Positions 1 to 11,785 are shown, counted from the stretch's first letter. The stretch: 64,000 nucleotides of DNA from Eucommia ulmoides (GCA_016647705.1 CM028330.1:33134649-33198648); one strand, 5' to 3'. The notes: generated from the letters alone by a model not told the origin. Program-made: numbers and translations.

Positions 1-1515
1 ATAGACTCTAGGAGTTTAAATTAATTAGATCAATCATTTCCTCTTTTGGACCAAAGTCTTTTGTCCCACTGTCAATACCATCACGATCGAGATACTTCAA
101 TGGCATCGCTGTCGTTGTTTGCACTTTGGAACTTCTCTTCATATCTACCAAGAATCTGGGGCTAACCTGTCAGTCACTCACATGCCAGCCTTATCCCCGT
201 TGTCGTACCGCCAAGGACCATACAATGGTCACCTCTCTCAACGGGCAAATTTCTAGCGTTCTGACTTGAATGTGATATTGTTGTTGGCCTAATCCATTAG
301 TCTGATCATGCGCCCTATTGTTTTCCACCTCTGAATTCTGATCCAAATCAGTGTTTAGGCCATGTTTGATAGCCAATTAATTTTAAGTGCTGAAATTATA
401 AATATTAAATTTATTAAGTCTTGAATATATTAAGTATTTAATTTTTTAATACATTTAACTTCGAAAAAATTATTTTTTTTACCAATTTTTATTCCTAAAA
501 TAATTAATACAATTTTATTTTTCTAAAATATTCTCTCTCTACTACTTTTTCTCTCTTTTTTTTTCTCAATTTAATATTTTCTCTATTTATAATTTTTTTG
601 TATATAATTTTTTTGTGAGATTTTATAGTATTTGTGTAAAATATTAGTTGTAATAATTAGATATTCTATGATATTAAGTGATAAATGATAAAAAATATTA
701 AGTGAATCACATTTCACTTAAAATTTTAAATAATTTTTTGAGCGATGCTTATTTTTTAGGTGATTGTTTAACTTTATTATCACACTTAATTTGATAAATA
801 TCTAATGCATTCAGTTTTACGTATTTAATTGTGTTATCAAATGGGACCTCAATCTTTTCAATTTCCAGAGCTTATCCCACCAGCACATCTATAAATAATA
901 GAACAATTATGCCTCCAAATAATGAGTTTTTATTAAAACCACTTTAAATCTTAATATTTTCTCTCAAACTCTTATTCTCATGTCGGGGGGATTTCAAATG
1001 GCATGCCTAGCAAGTCTTTATGCAAGTCATTGCTTGGAATCCCGCATCAACAACTCAGGAAAATTCACTAATGATGACCACTTGGACTCCACGTCACCAA
1101 CAACTAGTCAACACCCACTCACTCACCGGATTTACTGTGAGATCAGTTAACCAAAATTCGACTTAAACAAACACAATTATATTATTTTATGGAATAACCA
1201 TTTTTAAAACATCATCTAATTTTTTTCGTCAATAATTTCAGTAACTTCATACCTACGTGAGAAGCCACTGAGTCAACTCCCATATTCAATTGTCCAAATT
1301 GATAAAATTATATTTCTTAACATAATTAGAAGTCCAAACAAACAAAATACACAGTGCCAAAGTTTTCATAAAATTCAAACTCTTCTATGAGCTATCAAAT
1401 TATTTCTTGACTTGTATATATAATATAATCTCTCTCTGTCAGTCTTGTTGGATAAAATCTATTAAATTGGTGAAAACCCAAATCGCATCAGTAGGACAGG
1501 ATGAAATTGATGTTG
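1..1515. other. AT-rich intergenic DNA, no gene seen
   Basis: No open frame longer than about 60 codons has protein-like composition here, and no tRNA- or rRNA-like structure was seen. Long A/T tracts dominate. A higher-GC patch at 1000-1150 shows no coding pattern. Confidence 0.6.
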
Positions 1516-1520
1516 TATTA

Positions 1521-2900
1521 TGTAACGGTCCAGTTTCCCAGGGCCGTCAAGCGGTTTCTCCCTAAAGAAAATTAACGCTAAAATCGAGTAATCAACATTT
1601 TTCTTAATTAAAGGTCTAAGAAATTTTACAATGCGACTTCGATAATTATATTCAATTTATCGAGTCAATTTTAATACAGTAAATATTATAAACAATTATT
1701 TTAAATTCAAATATAACTATAATTGAAATAAAATTATAAATTCAATTATAATTTATTAAAGAATTTTCAAATACCAATTGCATAACTCCAAATCCTTGCT
1801 ACCAAACACCACCAATCATCTAACCAGTGGCATTTCCATTACACTCCCAACAGTGGCATTTCCAGTATAATTCAAATAAAATAACCAATATTTTATTTTT
1901 AAATTATAAATCTGAGAATTTTTTCCAATTCTAAAATCGAATATACCAATATTTAATTATTAATAAAACTAAGAATTTTTACAAATACAATGGTGATAAT
2001 TATAATTATCGAATTCACTGATTACTATGATAAATAATAAATACAATTTTTACAAATAGAAATTCAAATAAAATTCATGTCGTTGTTTCATTCTCACCGG
2101 CCCTGCAATCAAAACTGTGGGGTTATAAGTCAACGCTCAGTAGAATTTCAACCCCTCTGATATGTGTATCTAATTAAATTCCAAATAAACATATAAACGT
2201 GTATCTCACATAATTTTCAAATAATACGTGATCACAATATCTAATGCAAACCAACAATTATAGTCATAATAACATAATTCACATAATACATGGAAAAATT
2301 AAATACGCATATTATAAGAGTTAGAAATTCTACCTGAAATCTGAAGTCGAAATCTAAACCGAAATTACGACTGTATTGATTGATTTTTGTTTTTAAGATA
2401 TACACATATATGCGTTTAATATATAATCTCCATAATAGTATAATACATATATATATATATAAAAGTAGATCAAAGTCATTCACCGACTCCTTAACTTAAT
2501 ATTTTATTATTATTTTTTTCTCTTTTGTGTTGAATGACACATGTCATTTTTCCTACACACACACACACACATGTGTGGATAAGTTTTTGTTCCTTCTTTA
2601 TGAAGGAACAATTGCAACCACATATATATTTTATTTTATTTTATTTATTATTATTAATAATTTTATTTACACAAATATCCTTCTTAAAACATTAAAAATA
2701 GTAATTATATCCCAAAATTTTTAAAAACATATTTTAAATAGCACCATAATTCCAAAATTTTTAAAAGTTAATTTAAAATTAATATTTAACCCCCAAAATT
2801 ATCAAATATTATTTAAATCATAAATTTTCAAAATAATCTAAAAAATATTAAACTTATATAAAATAATATTTTCAAAAATATAAATTTTCAAGGTATTACA
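1521..2900. mobile_element. Solo LTR (Gypsy-like) with 5-bp target duplication
   Basis: The segment begins TGTAACGGTCC and ends GGTATTACA, so it has the TG..CA ends and short inverted TGTAA/TTACA termini of a plant LTR. The five bases on each side are identical (TATTA at 1516-1520 and 2901-2905), which is the integrase signature. No gag or pol lies inside and no second copy lies nearby, so a solo LTR left by LTR-LTR recombination is the simplest reading. The Gypsy assignment is inference from the terminal sequence only. Confidence 0.72.
2555..2570. repeat. (AC)n microsatellite
   Basis: Eight AC units lie inside the solo LTR and are followed directly by ATGTGTGG. Confidence 0.9.
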
Positions 2901-3063
2901 TATTAAATGATTTTTTTAATATTTTGTGACTTAATTATTTATGGGACCCATTAATAATTTGGGACATATAAAGATACTAATGTGTTTTTCTTGGTGAAGA
3001 GATGAATGTAATATATTTATTTATGTAAAATCATTTAAGAGCTGAATTAAAATTGTTTATTAA

Positions 3064-3520
3064 GGGTATGTTTGGTTGAAAGGGTGGAAAAGAAAAAAAA
3101 AAAAGGAAAATGAAAAAGATTTTTTTTTTTTTTTTTTTTTTTCCTTTGTAGAGGGAAAATTATTTTCCTTAGTATGTTTTGTTAGAGAGATATAGAAGGA
3201 GGGGAAATAATACTTTTTGTGTATTAAAAAAAGAAAAAGGTAATATATTTTTTGCTTAATTTACTATTTTTCCCTTACTACAAATAAATGAGTATTTGTT
3301 ATATAAAATAAAGGGGCAAAATGATAATTTTGACTTTTTTCCCCCACCCTCTTTTCATTTTCACCCCAAATTTGGAGGGGAGAAATAGGTCATTTCACCT
3401 CCATTTTTATTTCTCTTTTCCTTTTCACCTCCAACCAAACACACTCCGGGGGGGAAAAATGAGACATTTCACCTCTATTTTTATTTTCCTTTTCCTTTTC
3501 ACCTCTAACCAAACACATTC
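3064..3520. mobile_element. PIF/Harbinger-type MITE, TSD TAA
   Basis: The left end reads GGGTATGTTTGGTTG. The right end read in reverse is GAATGTGTTTGGTTAG, giving imperfect terminal inverted repeats. The flanking trinucleotide TAA is duplicated (3061-3063 and 3521-3523), matching the TWA target preference of Tourist/Harbinger MITEs. The interior is A/T homopolymer-rich and has no coding capacity. The right-end inverted repeat occurs twice, near 3428-3447 and again at 3500-3520, as a direct duplication of about 75 bp. Confidence 0.65.
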
Positions 3521-3523
3521 TAA

Positions 3524-4074
3524 AGTATTCACTTGAATGTATTGATTGACGTATTGTGCAAGCTATCCCACATTGGTAACCTAAGAAGATGAAAAGTCAT
3601 TTATTAAAACTCGAGTTACCTCTTTGTAGGTAAGCCCTCTAGGGCGTTGAGATGATATAGACATAAATTAGGCTAAAGGCAACAAAATAAATAAATCCAT
3701 ACGTGCGCGTTGTTGCCGCCAAGCGAAGACCGGGCCGGGCTCGGGCTCAGGCGGGTCCGGGCCCGAGCCTTGTGGATCCTAAGAATGCTTATCTCGGGCT
3801 TGGTATATTTTGTACACAATCCAAAAAATTCCAAGCCAAACGCAGCCTTAAGTACAAATTCTAGGTTTTATAACTTGAGAGAAGTCATCAAATCTTAAGG
3901 TTGTCTGTTCAGGTGTGTAACTGCTGAGAGCTACAAACCGAAGACTCTTTAGGTGTTAACTACCTGAAAGTCACTATTGTTCATTGAATACCTTAAAGTT
4001 TCAGACTTCTTAAGGTTGATTTTTCTCTCTATAAAAGAGCATGCATTCTCAGCATTAGTCGTCCCATAAGTTAA
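3524..4074. other. Unassigned DNA, probably part of the damaged Copia element
   Basis: A GC-rich patch at 3705-3780 is built of GGGCCGGGC/CGGGCTCGGG words. The rest is AT-rich. No credible gene was found. The segment abuts Copia gag remnants at 4075 and may hold the degraded leader or start of that element. Confidence 0.4.
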
Positions 4075-4167
4075 GTGAAGCAATCGAAAATCAACACTCT
4101 TATGAGAAAATTTGAATTGTTCAGAATGGAAGAAACTGAATTGATTCAAGAGATGTATACTCATTTC
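4075..4167 (+). pseudogene. Copia gag fragment, upstream piece
   Basis: In one frame this reads a recognisable SIRE-like Copia gag segment with RKFELFRMEE followed by IQEM. It stops being gag exactly where the hAT-type MITE enters (TSD CTCATTTC). The gag frame resumes at 4792 as a FNNI..LNQLGK stretch up to 4841, is split again by a solo LTR, and continues at 7332. This is a remnant and no start codon can be assigned. Confidence 0.65.
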
Positions 4168-4549
4168 TAGGAGTGGTCATGGGCCGGGCTTAGACTAGAA
4201 TATTACAAAAAAACTCTAGGCCCAAGCACGGCCCGGCCCGACCGTCGGACCCTATTCCTATGCCCAAGCCTAGCCCTATAAGAAAATTTTAAGCCCAAAG
4301 CCCGGCCCACAGGCCCCCAACCCTTTTTTTTTTAATTTCAAAGATAAATACAAAAAATTCAACACTAAACCAATAAGAAATATTAAAATTACAATTTCTA
4401 AAGGTAAACCAATATTCTCAACAAACCAAACCAACAAGAAACATTAAAATTACAATTTCTAAAGGCAAACTAATATTTCAAATAAATCAAAAATATTAAA
4501 AGTTTAATAAAAATTCAACAAGACAATTAATTATTATTGTATATATTGT

Positions 4550-4580
<31 letters not shown>

Positions 4581-4791
4581 TTTATTTTTTTTAATTTTTT
4601 TTATTTCTTCGGGTCGGGCCGGGCTGGCCCTAAAATTTTTAGGCCTTGACCAAGCCCGGCCCTAAATTTGACCGGGCCCTAAAATCTAGGTCTAGGCCCT
4701 GCCCGTGGGCTCAAACTCTAAGCCCAAGCCCTAAAAAAATTGGGCTGGACCGTTCGGGCTAGACGGGCCCGCGGGCCCATGACCACCCCTA
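4168..4791. mobile_element. hAT-type MITE with 8-bp target duplication
   Basis: The element begins TAGGAGTGGTCATGGGCC and ends with the inverted copy GGCCCATGACCACCCCTA, with one mismatch in 18 bases. The flanking octamers are CTCATTTC (4160-4167) and CTCGTTTC (4792-4799), an 8-bp duplication with one difference, as expected for hAT. GC-rich ends surround an AT-rich core with an (AT)n run at about 4550-4576. There is no transposase, so it is non-autonomous. It interrupts Copia gag, so it is younger than that element. Confidence 0.82.
4550..4576. repeat. (AT)n microsatellite
   Basis: About 13 AT units lie in the core of the hAT-type MITE. Confidence 0.9.
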
Positions 4792-4841
4792 CTCGTTTCA
4801 ACAACATTTGTAATCATTTGAATCAACTTGGAAAGCTATAC

Positions 4842-7331
4842 TGTAAGACCCCGATTTCTCACGTACGTCACTTTATTTTTATTTTAGAGCATTTAGAAAA
4901 TTACGGGGTAAAAAATGAGTTAATTAAAAACCAAATTAAAAAGTTATTGGGTCAAATTGAAAATTTAGAAACATTTATTCTAAACTTGGGATGCAAATTT
5001 TCAATTAAAATCAAAAATTAAAAATGTTAAGGGTGAAATTACCATTTTAGAAACTCATAAATGGTAAATTAAACTAAAAATGAGAGTTATAAAAATTAGG
5101 GGGGAGGAAAGAGAAATTAACCAAAAGCTTATTTTATATATATGTGTGTGTAATCGTGACGTTCAGCTGGCCGACAGGGAGAAGGGAAGAGTAGGCGACA
5201 TGGATTGAAGAGAAAACTTGTTGATCCACTAGATCCATGCATATAAATTGCACACATGCATGTAGTGATGGGAAAATCTAAAAGAATCGTCCAGAAATAG
5301 AAAAACCGAAGAGAGAAAAAGTGGCCAGCGGTGGGTTACCGTTCGGCTGTGAGAAAATCGAAGAGAGAGAGAGGCTCGGGCGGTTGTCCGACGGTGTTCG
5401 GTTGGTCGTTCAGCATGTGTGTGGGCGTGGGTGTGCTCATCGTTGATTGTTGTTGTCATCGCTGGAATAGAGTGTAGAGAGAGAGATATCAGATTTCGGC
5501 TGGAGGAGTGGTCAATCACTGTTGTTCGGTGAGTAGGTGTATGCCATTCGCCATCATCATTTGATCGGTTGTGGGTATGGGTGTGATCGTCGTTCGTGTG
5601 TGCGTGCGCGTCGGTCGTCTGTCGTCGCCGGAATGTATGGGTCACCAGCAGTGAGTTGTGTGTGTTGTCCATTCGTCCGACGACCAGGGGTGTGTATGTG
5701 TGTGATCTGCTCATCAACCCCTTTGTGTGAGTTTTGGGTTGCTTAGACACCGATGAGCATGGGTTGGTGTCGATCGTTTGGCCGGCGTGTGTGCATGGGT
5801 TTTGGCTGTGTGTGTATGTTGATCGACCGTGGATGTGTCGTCAGAGGAGTGATGTCGTCCGGCCGTGTGTGTGTGTGGATTGTGCATGTGGTTCATTGTG
5901 GGATAGTATGTTCAGACGCTGCGGGGGGAGGATGTGAGTTTGGTTCATCTCGACGATGTATGTAAGGCCGGCAGTGAATAGCCAGCTGAAGCAGGAACCG
6001 GAAGCAGAAGCGGGAAAAAGAAAAAGAAAAGAAGAGGAGAAGAAAAGAAGAAATTACGTAAAGAACCCCAATAAAATCCAAATATTCATCTCGTGACCCT
6101 TGAACGATTCGGAACGAGTAACGTTTTTCATTAAGTTTATTTTTGTTTATTAAATTAAATTCTAGCATCAAAATTTTGTAATCGGAATAATAAATTTGGG
6201 ACCGTTCTTATTTCTAAATTTTATGCAGTAAATTTTAACGAAATAAAAATTAACCGAATAATAATTTTACATAATAAAATGTGGGGACGGGGAAATAACA
6301 AAACTTATGGTCTGCATTGCATGATTCGGTGATTTTACATAAAATATTAATTTAGACCATGTCACTATTAGGTTCGCAGGCACCAAAGTATCGGTAGAGG
6401 ATAGTCAGTAAAAGTTGTTTGGAGCGGATAGTCAGGTAAGTGTACTGTCTTCTAGTAAATTACAAAATCTATTTTTATATATATGATGGAAAAATGTGTT
6501 TACTTAAAACTGAATGATTTTCTAACTTATACGGATCAAGCGGTTTTGGGTGTTTTTGGAAATGTGGATTACATTGGTTTTAAAAAAAGTGAAAAATGAT
6601 TTGTTGAATCTAGTTGGCCACTAAAGAGGGTAGAAAAATTATATTTGGATTAAATTGGTTTTGGAGATAGAGGTCAATGTTCTTGATTTGTAATTTGACG
6701 ATGATGTTATTGATTTGACGATGCCATACTATTTATCTGTTTTGACAGAGTAATGTTATTGATTTGATGATGTTATTGATTTGACGATGCTATAGTATTT
6801 ATCTGCTTCAGCAGAGTGATGATTATCTATTTTGGCAGAGTGGCTATTATTTGCTTCGGTAGAGTGGTGATTATCAGCTTCGGCAGAGTAGCGATTATCA
6901 ACTTCGGCAGAGTGACGATTATCTCTTCGGCAGAGTGGAGATTATTTGCTTCGGCAGAGTGGTGATTATCTGCTATGGCAGAGCGTTGTTATGTCCCTCT
7001 AGGAAGGTAAATCCTATGGGTGGTATGATACCGTTGCAATTCCCGATCGTGAGGTTAAAACGATCCTATAGCTAGTCGGAGGGTAGTATGGTGTTTTATC
7101 GTAAATGGTGAACTGGTTGGATAAATTTATATATATTACTTTATACTGGATTGGATGGATTGGTGTATCTGTTATTTTGGTTGTGGATATTCGGGACAAG
7201 TATATATATTTTGCAGTAGCGTGAATGTGTATGTATATATGTCTAATTGGATACTTATGGATTGGTCTGATGACGTCAAGTCGACGTCACGCTCGACCTC
7301 GGGTGACGGGTGCCCGGGGTGGGGTGTGACA
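4842..7331 (+). mobile_element. Solo LTR related to the Tekay/Del element at 46.9-56.7 kb
   Basis: The LTR starts TGTAAGACCCCG and ends GGGGTGTGACA. These ends and the internal order match the two 2.67-kb LTRs further along: a GT-rich microsatellite-like block, an A-rich tract, an AACGATTCGGAA block, then a GTGAGGTTAAAACGATC block. It is clearly more diverged from them than they are from each other. The flanks TATAC (4837-4841) and CATAC (7332-7336) match 4 of 5, as expected for an old target duplication. Both flanks are Copia gag, so it inserted into gag. All open frames inside are low-complexity and non-coding. Confidence 0.8.
6690..6985. repeat. Degenerate short tandem repeats inside the solo LTR
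   Basis: Units of about 25-30 bp built on a GATTATCTGCTTCGGCAGAGTG theme recur with drift across this stretch. The two LTRs of the full element lack this expansion, so it is specific to the solo LTR copy. Confidence 0.6.
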
Positions 7332-8938
7332 CATACTCCATGGAGGATAGAGTTCGAAAGTTCCTAAGATCTTTGACAAAAGTATGAGAGTCGAAGGTAA
7401 CTACAATTAAGGAAGTTAAGGATCTTGGTAAATATGAAATTGATGATCTCATAGGCAACTAGATGACTCATGAAACGGTGATTAAAGGATATGAGGATGA
7501 CACCAAAAATAGTAAGAGAAAATCCTTGGGGCTAAAGGCTCAGAAAATTGAAGAAAATGATGACAGTGATGATGAAAGTCTTGACAGTGAGTAAGAGAAA
7601 GACGTGACGCTTCTTACAAAGAATTTTAGAAGAATGACTCGGCGTATATTCCACGGGAGAAAAAATTTCAACATGAACAATGTGGAATACTACAACTGTC
7701 ACAAAACCAGTCATTTTCAAACTGATTGTCCCGAACCGAAGAAGGATAAAGAAAATGAGAAGAAGAAAAAAAAGAAGAAGAGCAAGAAGAAGTCTATGAA
7801 GGCTACTTGGGATGACACCGAATCAAGTAGCTTTGAAAAATCAAAAAGTGAATAAATGTCCATGTTTGCATTAATGGCCACTGGTGGTGAGGTTATTCTA
7901 AAAACATCAATAAGTAAGGACAAATGGTTCCTAGACAGCGGTTGTTCTCGACACATGACGGGAGATAAATCAAAATTCACATCTTTGACACCTAAGGATG
8001 GAGGTCATGTGACTTTTGGAGACAACGCAAATGATAAAATTATCGGTATAGGTAATATCGATAATGGTACTACTATTATTAAAGATGTGTTACTAGTTGA
8101 TGGACTCAAACATAACTTTCTTAGTATTAGTCAACTATGTGACAAGGGCTATAATGTGATATTTGATCATGATAAATGCATTATTAAGAATGGTAATTAT
8201 AGTAGTATCTTGTTAGTTGTATCACGTTTTGAGAATATTTATACCTGTTCATTTGATAATTTTACTTCTTAAAATCTATCATGTTTGAATGTTTTATTTG
8301 AAAATAGTTGATTATGGCATAGGAGACTTGGGAATGCTAGTATGGAGCTAATTTTTAAATTATCTAAGAAGAGTCTTGTACGTGGCCTACCTAATTTGCA
8401 ATTTATGAAAGATAAAGTATGTGATGCATGTCAATTAGGCAAGCAGTCTAAATCGTCATTTAAGAAAAAGATGCACACGTCTACGTCTAGATGTCTTGAA
8501 TTGTTGTATCTTGATTTATTTGGACCAAATTATGTTGCTAGTCTTGGTGGTAAATTTTATACCTTCGTAATAGTTAATGATTATTCTAGACTTACTTGGT
8601 TATTTTTCCTTGCTAATAAAAGTAAAGTTGCTTATGTATTTGCTAAATTTTGTAAACGTGTTCAAAATGAGAATAAATGTTCTATTATTAAAATTCGTAG
8701 TGACAGAGGAAGAGAGTTTAAGAATGATGATGTTATTAGTTACTATGATGAGCATGATTATGCTCATAACTTCTCTGCATCAAGATCACCACAACAAAAT
8801 AGTGTAGTGAAAAGGAAGAACAGAACGCTTCAAAAAATAGCCAAAACAACGCTTAATGAAAATCACTTACCAACCTATTTCTGGGTCGAAGCAGTAAGTA
8901 CAGCTTGCCATATAGTGAATCGGGTATCGATTTCGTAG
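7332..8938 (+). pseudogene. Copia (SIRE-like) gag-protease-integrase remnant
   Basis: A single frame reads through gag C-terminus, zinc knuckle, protease and integrase. It is broken by stops at 7385, 7460, 7592, 7853, 8270 and 8309. The gag part carries a VRKFLRSL motif. The zinc knuckle near 7690-7735 reads YYNCHKTSHFQTDC, so the first Cys of the CCHC is Tyr. The retropepsin motif is WFLDSGCSRHMTG at about 7924. A WHRRLGNAS pre-integrase motif is at about 8317, and integrase follows with LDLFGP and RSDRG. The catalytic Glu region reads NSVVKRKN, with Lys replacing Glu. Reverse transcriptase is absent and the frame ends at 8938. This is a dead element. Confidence 0.85.
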
Positions 8939-9556
8939 AGTGTCTAATCAGGGGTAGTTGGTTTCAATCTCTTCCGGTAAAGAGATTGAGGTTTTAATCT
9001 TTGCCTAGAGTATAAAAAGATTAAGTTTTAATTATTCCTTTATAGAATTGTGAATGAATTATAACGGTTCAATCCTTACCGGATAAAAAGATATTGAGAG
9101 CGTGTTTATGTGAGGTTTAATTCTTGAGCCTAAGGTATAAAAAGAATTAGGTTGTGATTTTCCCTGTAATAGAATTAGATTAATCTTCTGCCTGGTAAAA
9201 AGATAGAGATTATTCCTTAGCCAGTGAATTTTTTTTGTAAATGTTGATTCTGAGCCTGTGAAAAAAATCATTGTGAGGGAGGGTTTGGTTCTTACCTTTA
9301 AAGGGATCTTGAGTTTAATGGATGCGACTTTCCGTGGAATTTAGGGGACTGGATTAATCAAAAGTAACTTAATGAACCAGTATAAATTTTTGGTGTTCTA
9401 CTTTGTTTCTTTATATTTTGTTGTTTGAGTGTGCACCTAGTTGATAGCATATATCCACTGTTATAAAGATAATAATTAATTTTAAGATAAAATTAATTGT
9501 TTGAATTTGGAAGTGTTATTATCTAATAATTTTTAATACCACCTAATTCACTCCCC
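8939..9556. mobile_element. Copia LTR-like segment (U5 end), no gene
   Basis: AT-rich DNA built of drifting phrases (GATTGAGGTTTTAATC, CCTGGTAAAAAGAT, GTATAAAAAGA) ends near CACCTAATTCACTCCCCTC. This resembles the 3' end of many plant Copia LTRs (inference). It joins the integrase of the first Copia remnant directly, so reverse transcriptase and RNase H have been deleted. It abuts the 5'-truncated second Copia. Confidence 0.4.
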
Positions 9557-10320
9557 TCTTTGGCAACTCACTGGGCCAACAGAAAGGCCATGCTGAAGAT
9601 GACCTCTGGTAAAGAACTTACTCTGAACGATATATTGTATGTATCAGATATACATAAGAATTTGGTTTCTGAATCGTTGCTGAGTAAGAAGGGATTCAGG
9701 CTAGTGTTTAAGTCTGATAAATTTGTACTTACTAAGAGTGATATATATGCTGGAAAAGGTTATATGAATGAAGGCCTTTTCAACCTCAATGTTATGACTG
9801 TAATCCCAAAGAATAACAATAATAATAAAGCCAATATTGTTTCTGCTTATATGATTGAGCCTTTGGATGTGTGGCATGGTCATTTAGGACATATTAATGA
9901 TGAAACTTTACACAAATTAATTAATATGAATTTAATTTCTAAATATCAAAATAATACAAGTCACAAATGTGAGATTTGTGCGGAGTCAAAATTGACTCGA
10001 ATTTCGTTTCATTAACTTGAACGAAAAATTAAACCTCTAGAGTTAGTGCACATAGATGTTTGTGATTTAAAATTTGTACAAATCAAATGAGGAAAAAAAT
10101 ATTTTGTTACTTTTATTGATGATTGTACAAGATATAATATTTATCTTTTAAGAAGTAAAAATAAAGTATTAGACATGTTTAGACATTATAAGACTGAAGT
10201 TGAAAATCAACTTGACAAAAAGATTAAAATGTTGCGTAGTGATAGAGCTGGAGAATATGTTTTACCTTTTGGTGAGTTTTGTGCACAACATATAATAATT
10301 CACCAAACTACAGCACCTTA
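9557..10320 (+). pseudogene. Second Copia remnant: pre-integrase and 5' part of integrase
   Basis: The frame reads KMTSGKELTLNDILYV, a GKGYMNEGLFNLNV stretch, WHGHLGHIND and CEICAESK (zinc-binding). After in-frame stops at 10013 and 10088 it continues with HIDVCD, FIDDCTRY and MLRSDRAGEY, the first and second acidic residues of the integrase. It lacks gag and protease, so it is 5' truncated, and uses no proper ATG. It stops at the PIF-type MITE in the middle of the APYSPQQNG motif and resumes beyond it. Confidence 0.85.
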
Positions 10321-11006
10321 GGCCCCGTTTGGTTAGTGTTCCCAACCAAACCCAACCCAACTCAACCCAAAAATTCAGGGATTGATTGTTGGGAACGCGT
10401 TTGGCAACGCACAAAACCCAACCCAACCCAACCCAAAAAATAGGAATTGATTCTCAAAATCCTAAAGAAACCAGAAACAAAAAAAAGTTGTTTCTTTTTG
10501 TGCCAAAAAAATTCAACCCAAAGTTCTCAACTTCCGACTTCATCTGCCGGCTGACCACCACCACCCGCCGCCGCCTGCCACCACTGGCCACCGTCCGGCG
10601 ACCATCGCCGGCCGCCGCCGCCGCTGTCCGGCGACCAACCGTCCTTCCGCTGCCGGCGGTTACCTCTGGCGACCATCGCCGGCCGCCGCCCTCCGCCGTC
10701 TCCGGCGACCTTCCACTGCCGCCGGCGACCACCTCCGGCGACCGTCACCGGCCACCTCCGCTGCCGCCGCCGGCCGTCCAGCCACCTGCCGCCGTCTGGC
10801 CGCCACCAAACAAAAAAAAAAATTAAAAAAAAAAATTAGTTTTAGGATAAAATCGTTACCAAACACATTCTGTTCTCAGCACAAAACAAAAATTGTCGTT
10901 ACCAAACGTAATTCTATTCCCAAAATTCTCAACCCAACGCAATTCAACTCAACCCAACTCATTCCAGTTGGGTTCAAAAAAGTGGGAACACTAACCAAAC
11001 GCCACC
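10321..11006. mobile_element. PIF/Harbinger-type MITE inside Copia integrase, TSD TTA
   Basis: The ends are 24-base inverted repeats with three differences: GGCCCCGTTTGGTTAGTG.. on the left and, reversed, GGTGGCGTTTGGTTAGTG.. on the right. TTA is duplicated at 10318-10320 and 11007-11009. The interior is unusual, with GC-rich CCGCCG/CCGGCG repeats at 10545-10805 bordered by AACCCAACCC words. The long proline/arginine open frames it gives are compositional artefacts. No transposase is present. Removing the element and one TTA restores the continuity of the integrase frame, so the boundaries are exact. Confidence 0.85.
10545..10805. repeat. GC-rich CCG/CGG repeat block within the MITE
   Basis: Degenerate GCCGCCGCC and CCGGCGACC words repeat across about 260 bp. 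This is the most GC-rich stretch in the window and is surrounded by DNA with very high AT content. Confidence 0.8.
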
Positions 11007-11460
11007 TTATTCACCTCAACAAAATGGAGTTGCTGAGAGAAAGAGCAAGACTTTAAAAAAAATGATGAACTCTTTATTAATAAATTCTAATCTTCCTCAG
11101 AACTTGTGCGGGGAGACTATTTTAACAATGAATTTTGTTTTAAACAAATTACCTCATAAGAAATTAGAAAAGTCCTCTTGTGAATTGTGGAAATGAAGAA
11201 AGCCTTCATATTCATACTTAAAAGTGTGGAGGTGTCTTGCAAAAGTTATGGTTCCTGATCCTAAGCAAATTAAAATAGGATAAAAAACTATTGATTATGT
11301 ATTCATTCGATATGCACAAAATAGTAGCACATATCGATTTTTGGTTTATAAATCAGAAATTGAAAATGTATATGAGAATATGAATATTGAATCAAGGAAT
11401 GCGTCTTTCTTTGAAAATGTGTTTTATTATTATTTTAGAACATTTTCATCTTTTAGGAAG
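11007..11460 (+). pseudogene. Second Copia remnant: 3' part of integrase
   Basis: The frame resumes with YSPQQNGVAERK, which carries the third catalytic acidic residue. It continues through a LWK stretch with stops near 11194 and 11281, then VYKSEIENVYENMN. Homology fades near 11430-11460 into A/T-rich DNA. Reverse transcriptase and RNase H are missing, so this copy is truncated on both sides. Confidence 0.75.
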
Positions 11461-11785
11461 AAAGAAATGTTTAAAGAATTTTTTAGAAAAAACTTTTTTT
11501 TGATTTTGTTAGATAAAGAAAACATTTTATTATTATTATTTCTAAGAAAACTTCTTGGAAACAAAGAAAATGGAATAAAAATATTTTTGAAGTATCATTT
11601 GTTTTGGGATAACAAATGAGATTTTATTTTTTGGTTTTTTGATGAAAATGGAAAAACAAAATTTTTCCATAGTAACTCTAACAAAAAATCATTTTTGGGG
11701 GAAGGGTTCTTCGTTCAAGTAGAACACTTTTATTTTATTTTTTCATTTTTCTTATTTTTTTCATGATTTTGTGTTTTTAGTATGT

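Noticed and set aside
5229..5965. Overlapping open frames rich in His/Thr/Arg or Cys/Val
   Set aside because: They fall in the GT/CA-rich block of a solo LTR and recur in the LTRs at 47.6-48.2 and 54.7-55.4 kb; no conserved protein.
10386..10826. Long proline/arginine-rich open frame
   Set aside because: It lies in the CCG-rich core of a bounded MITE; frames are open on both strands only because of the repeat composition.
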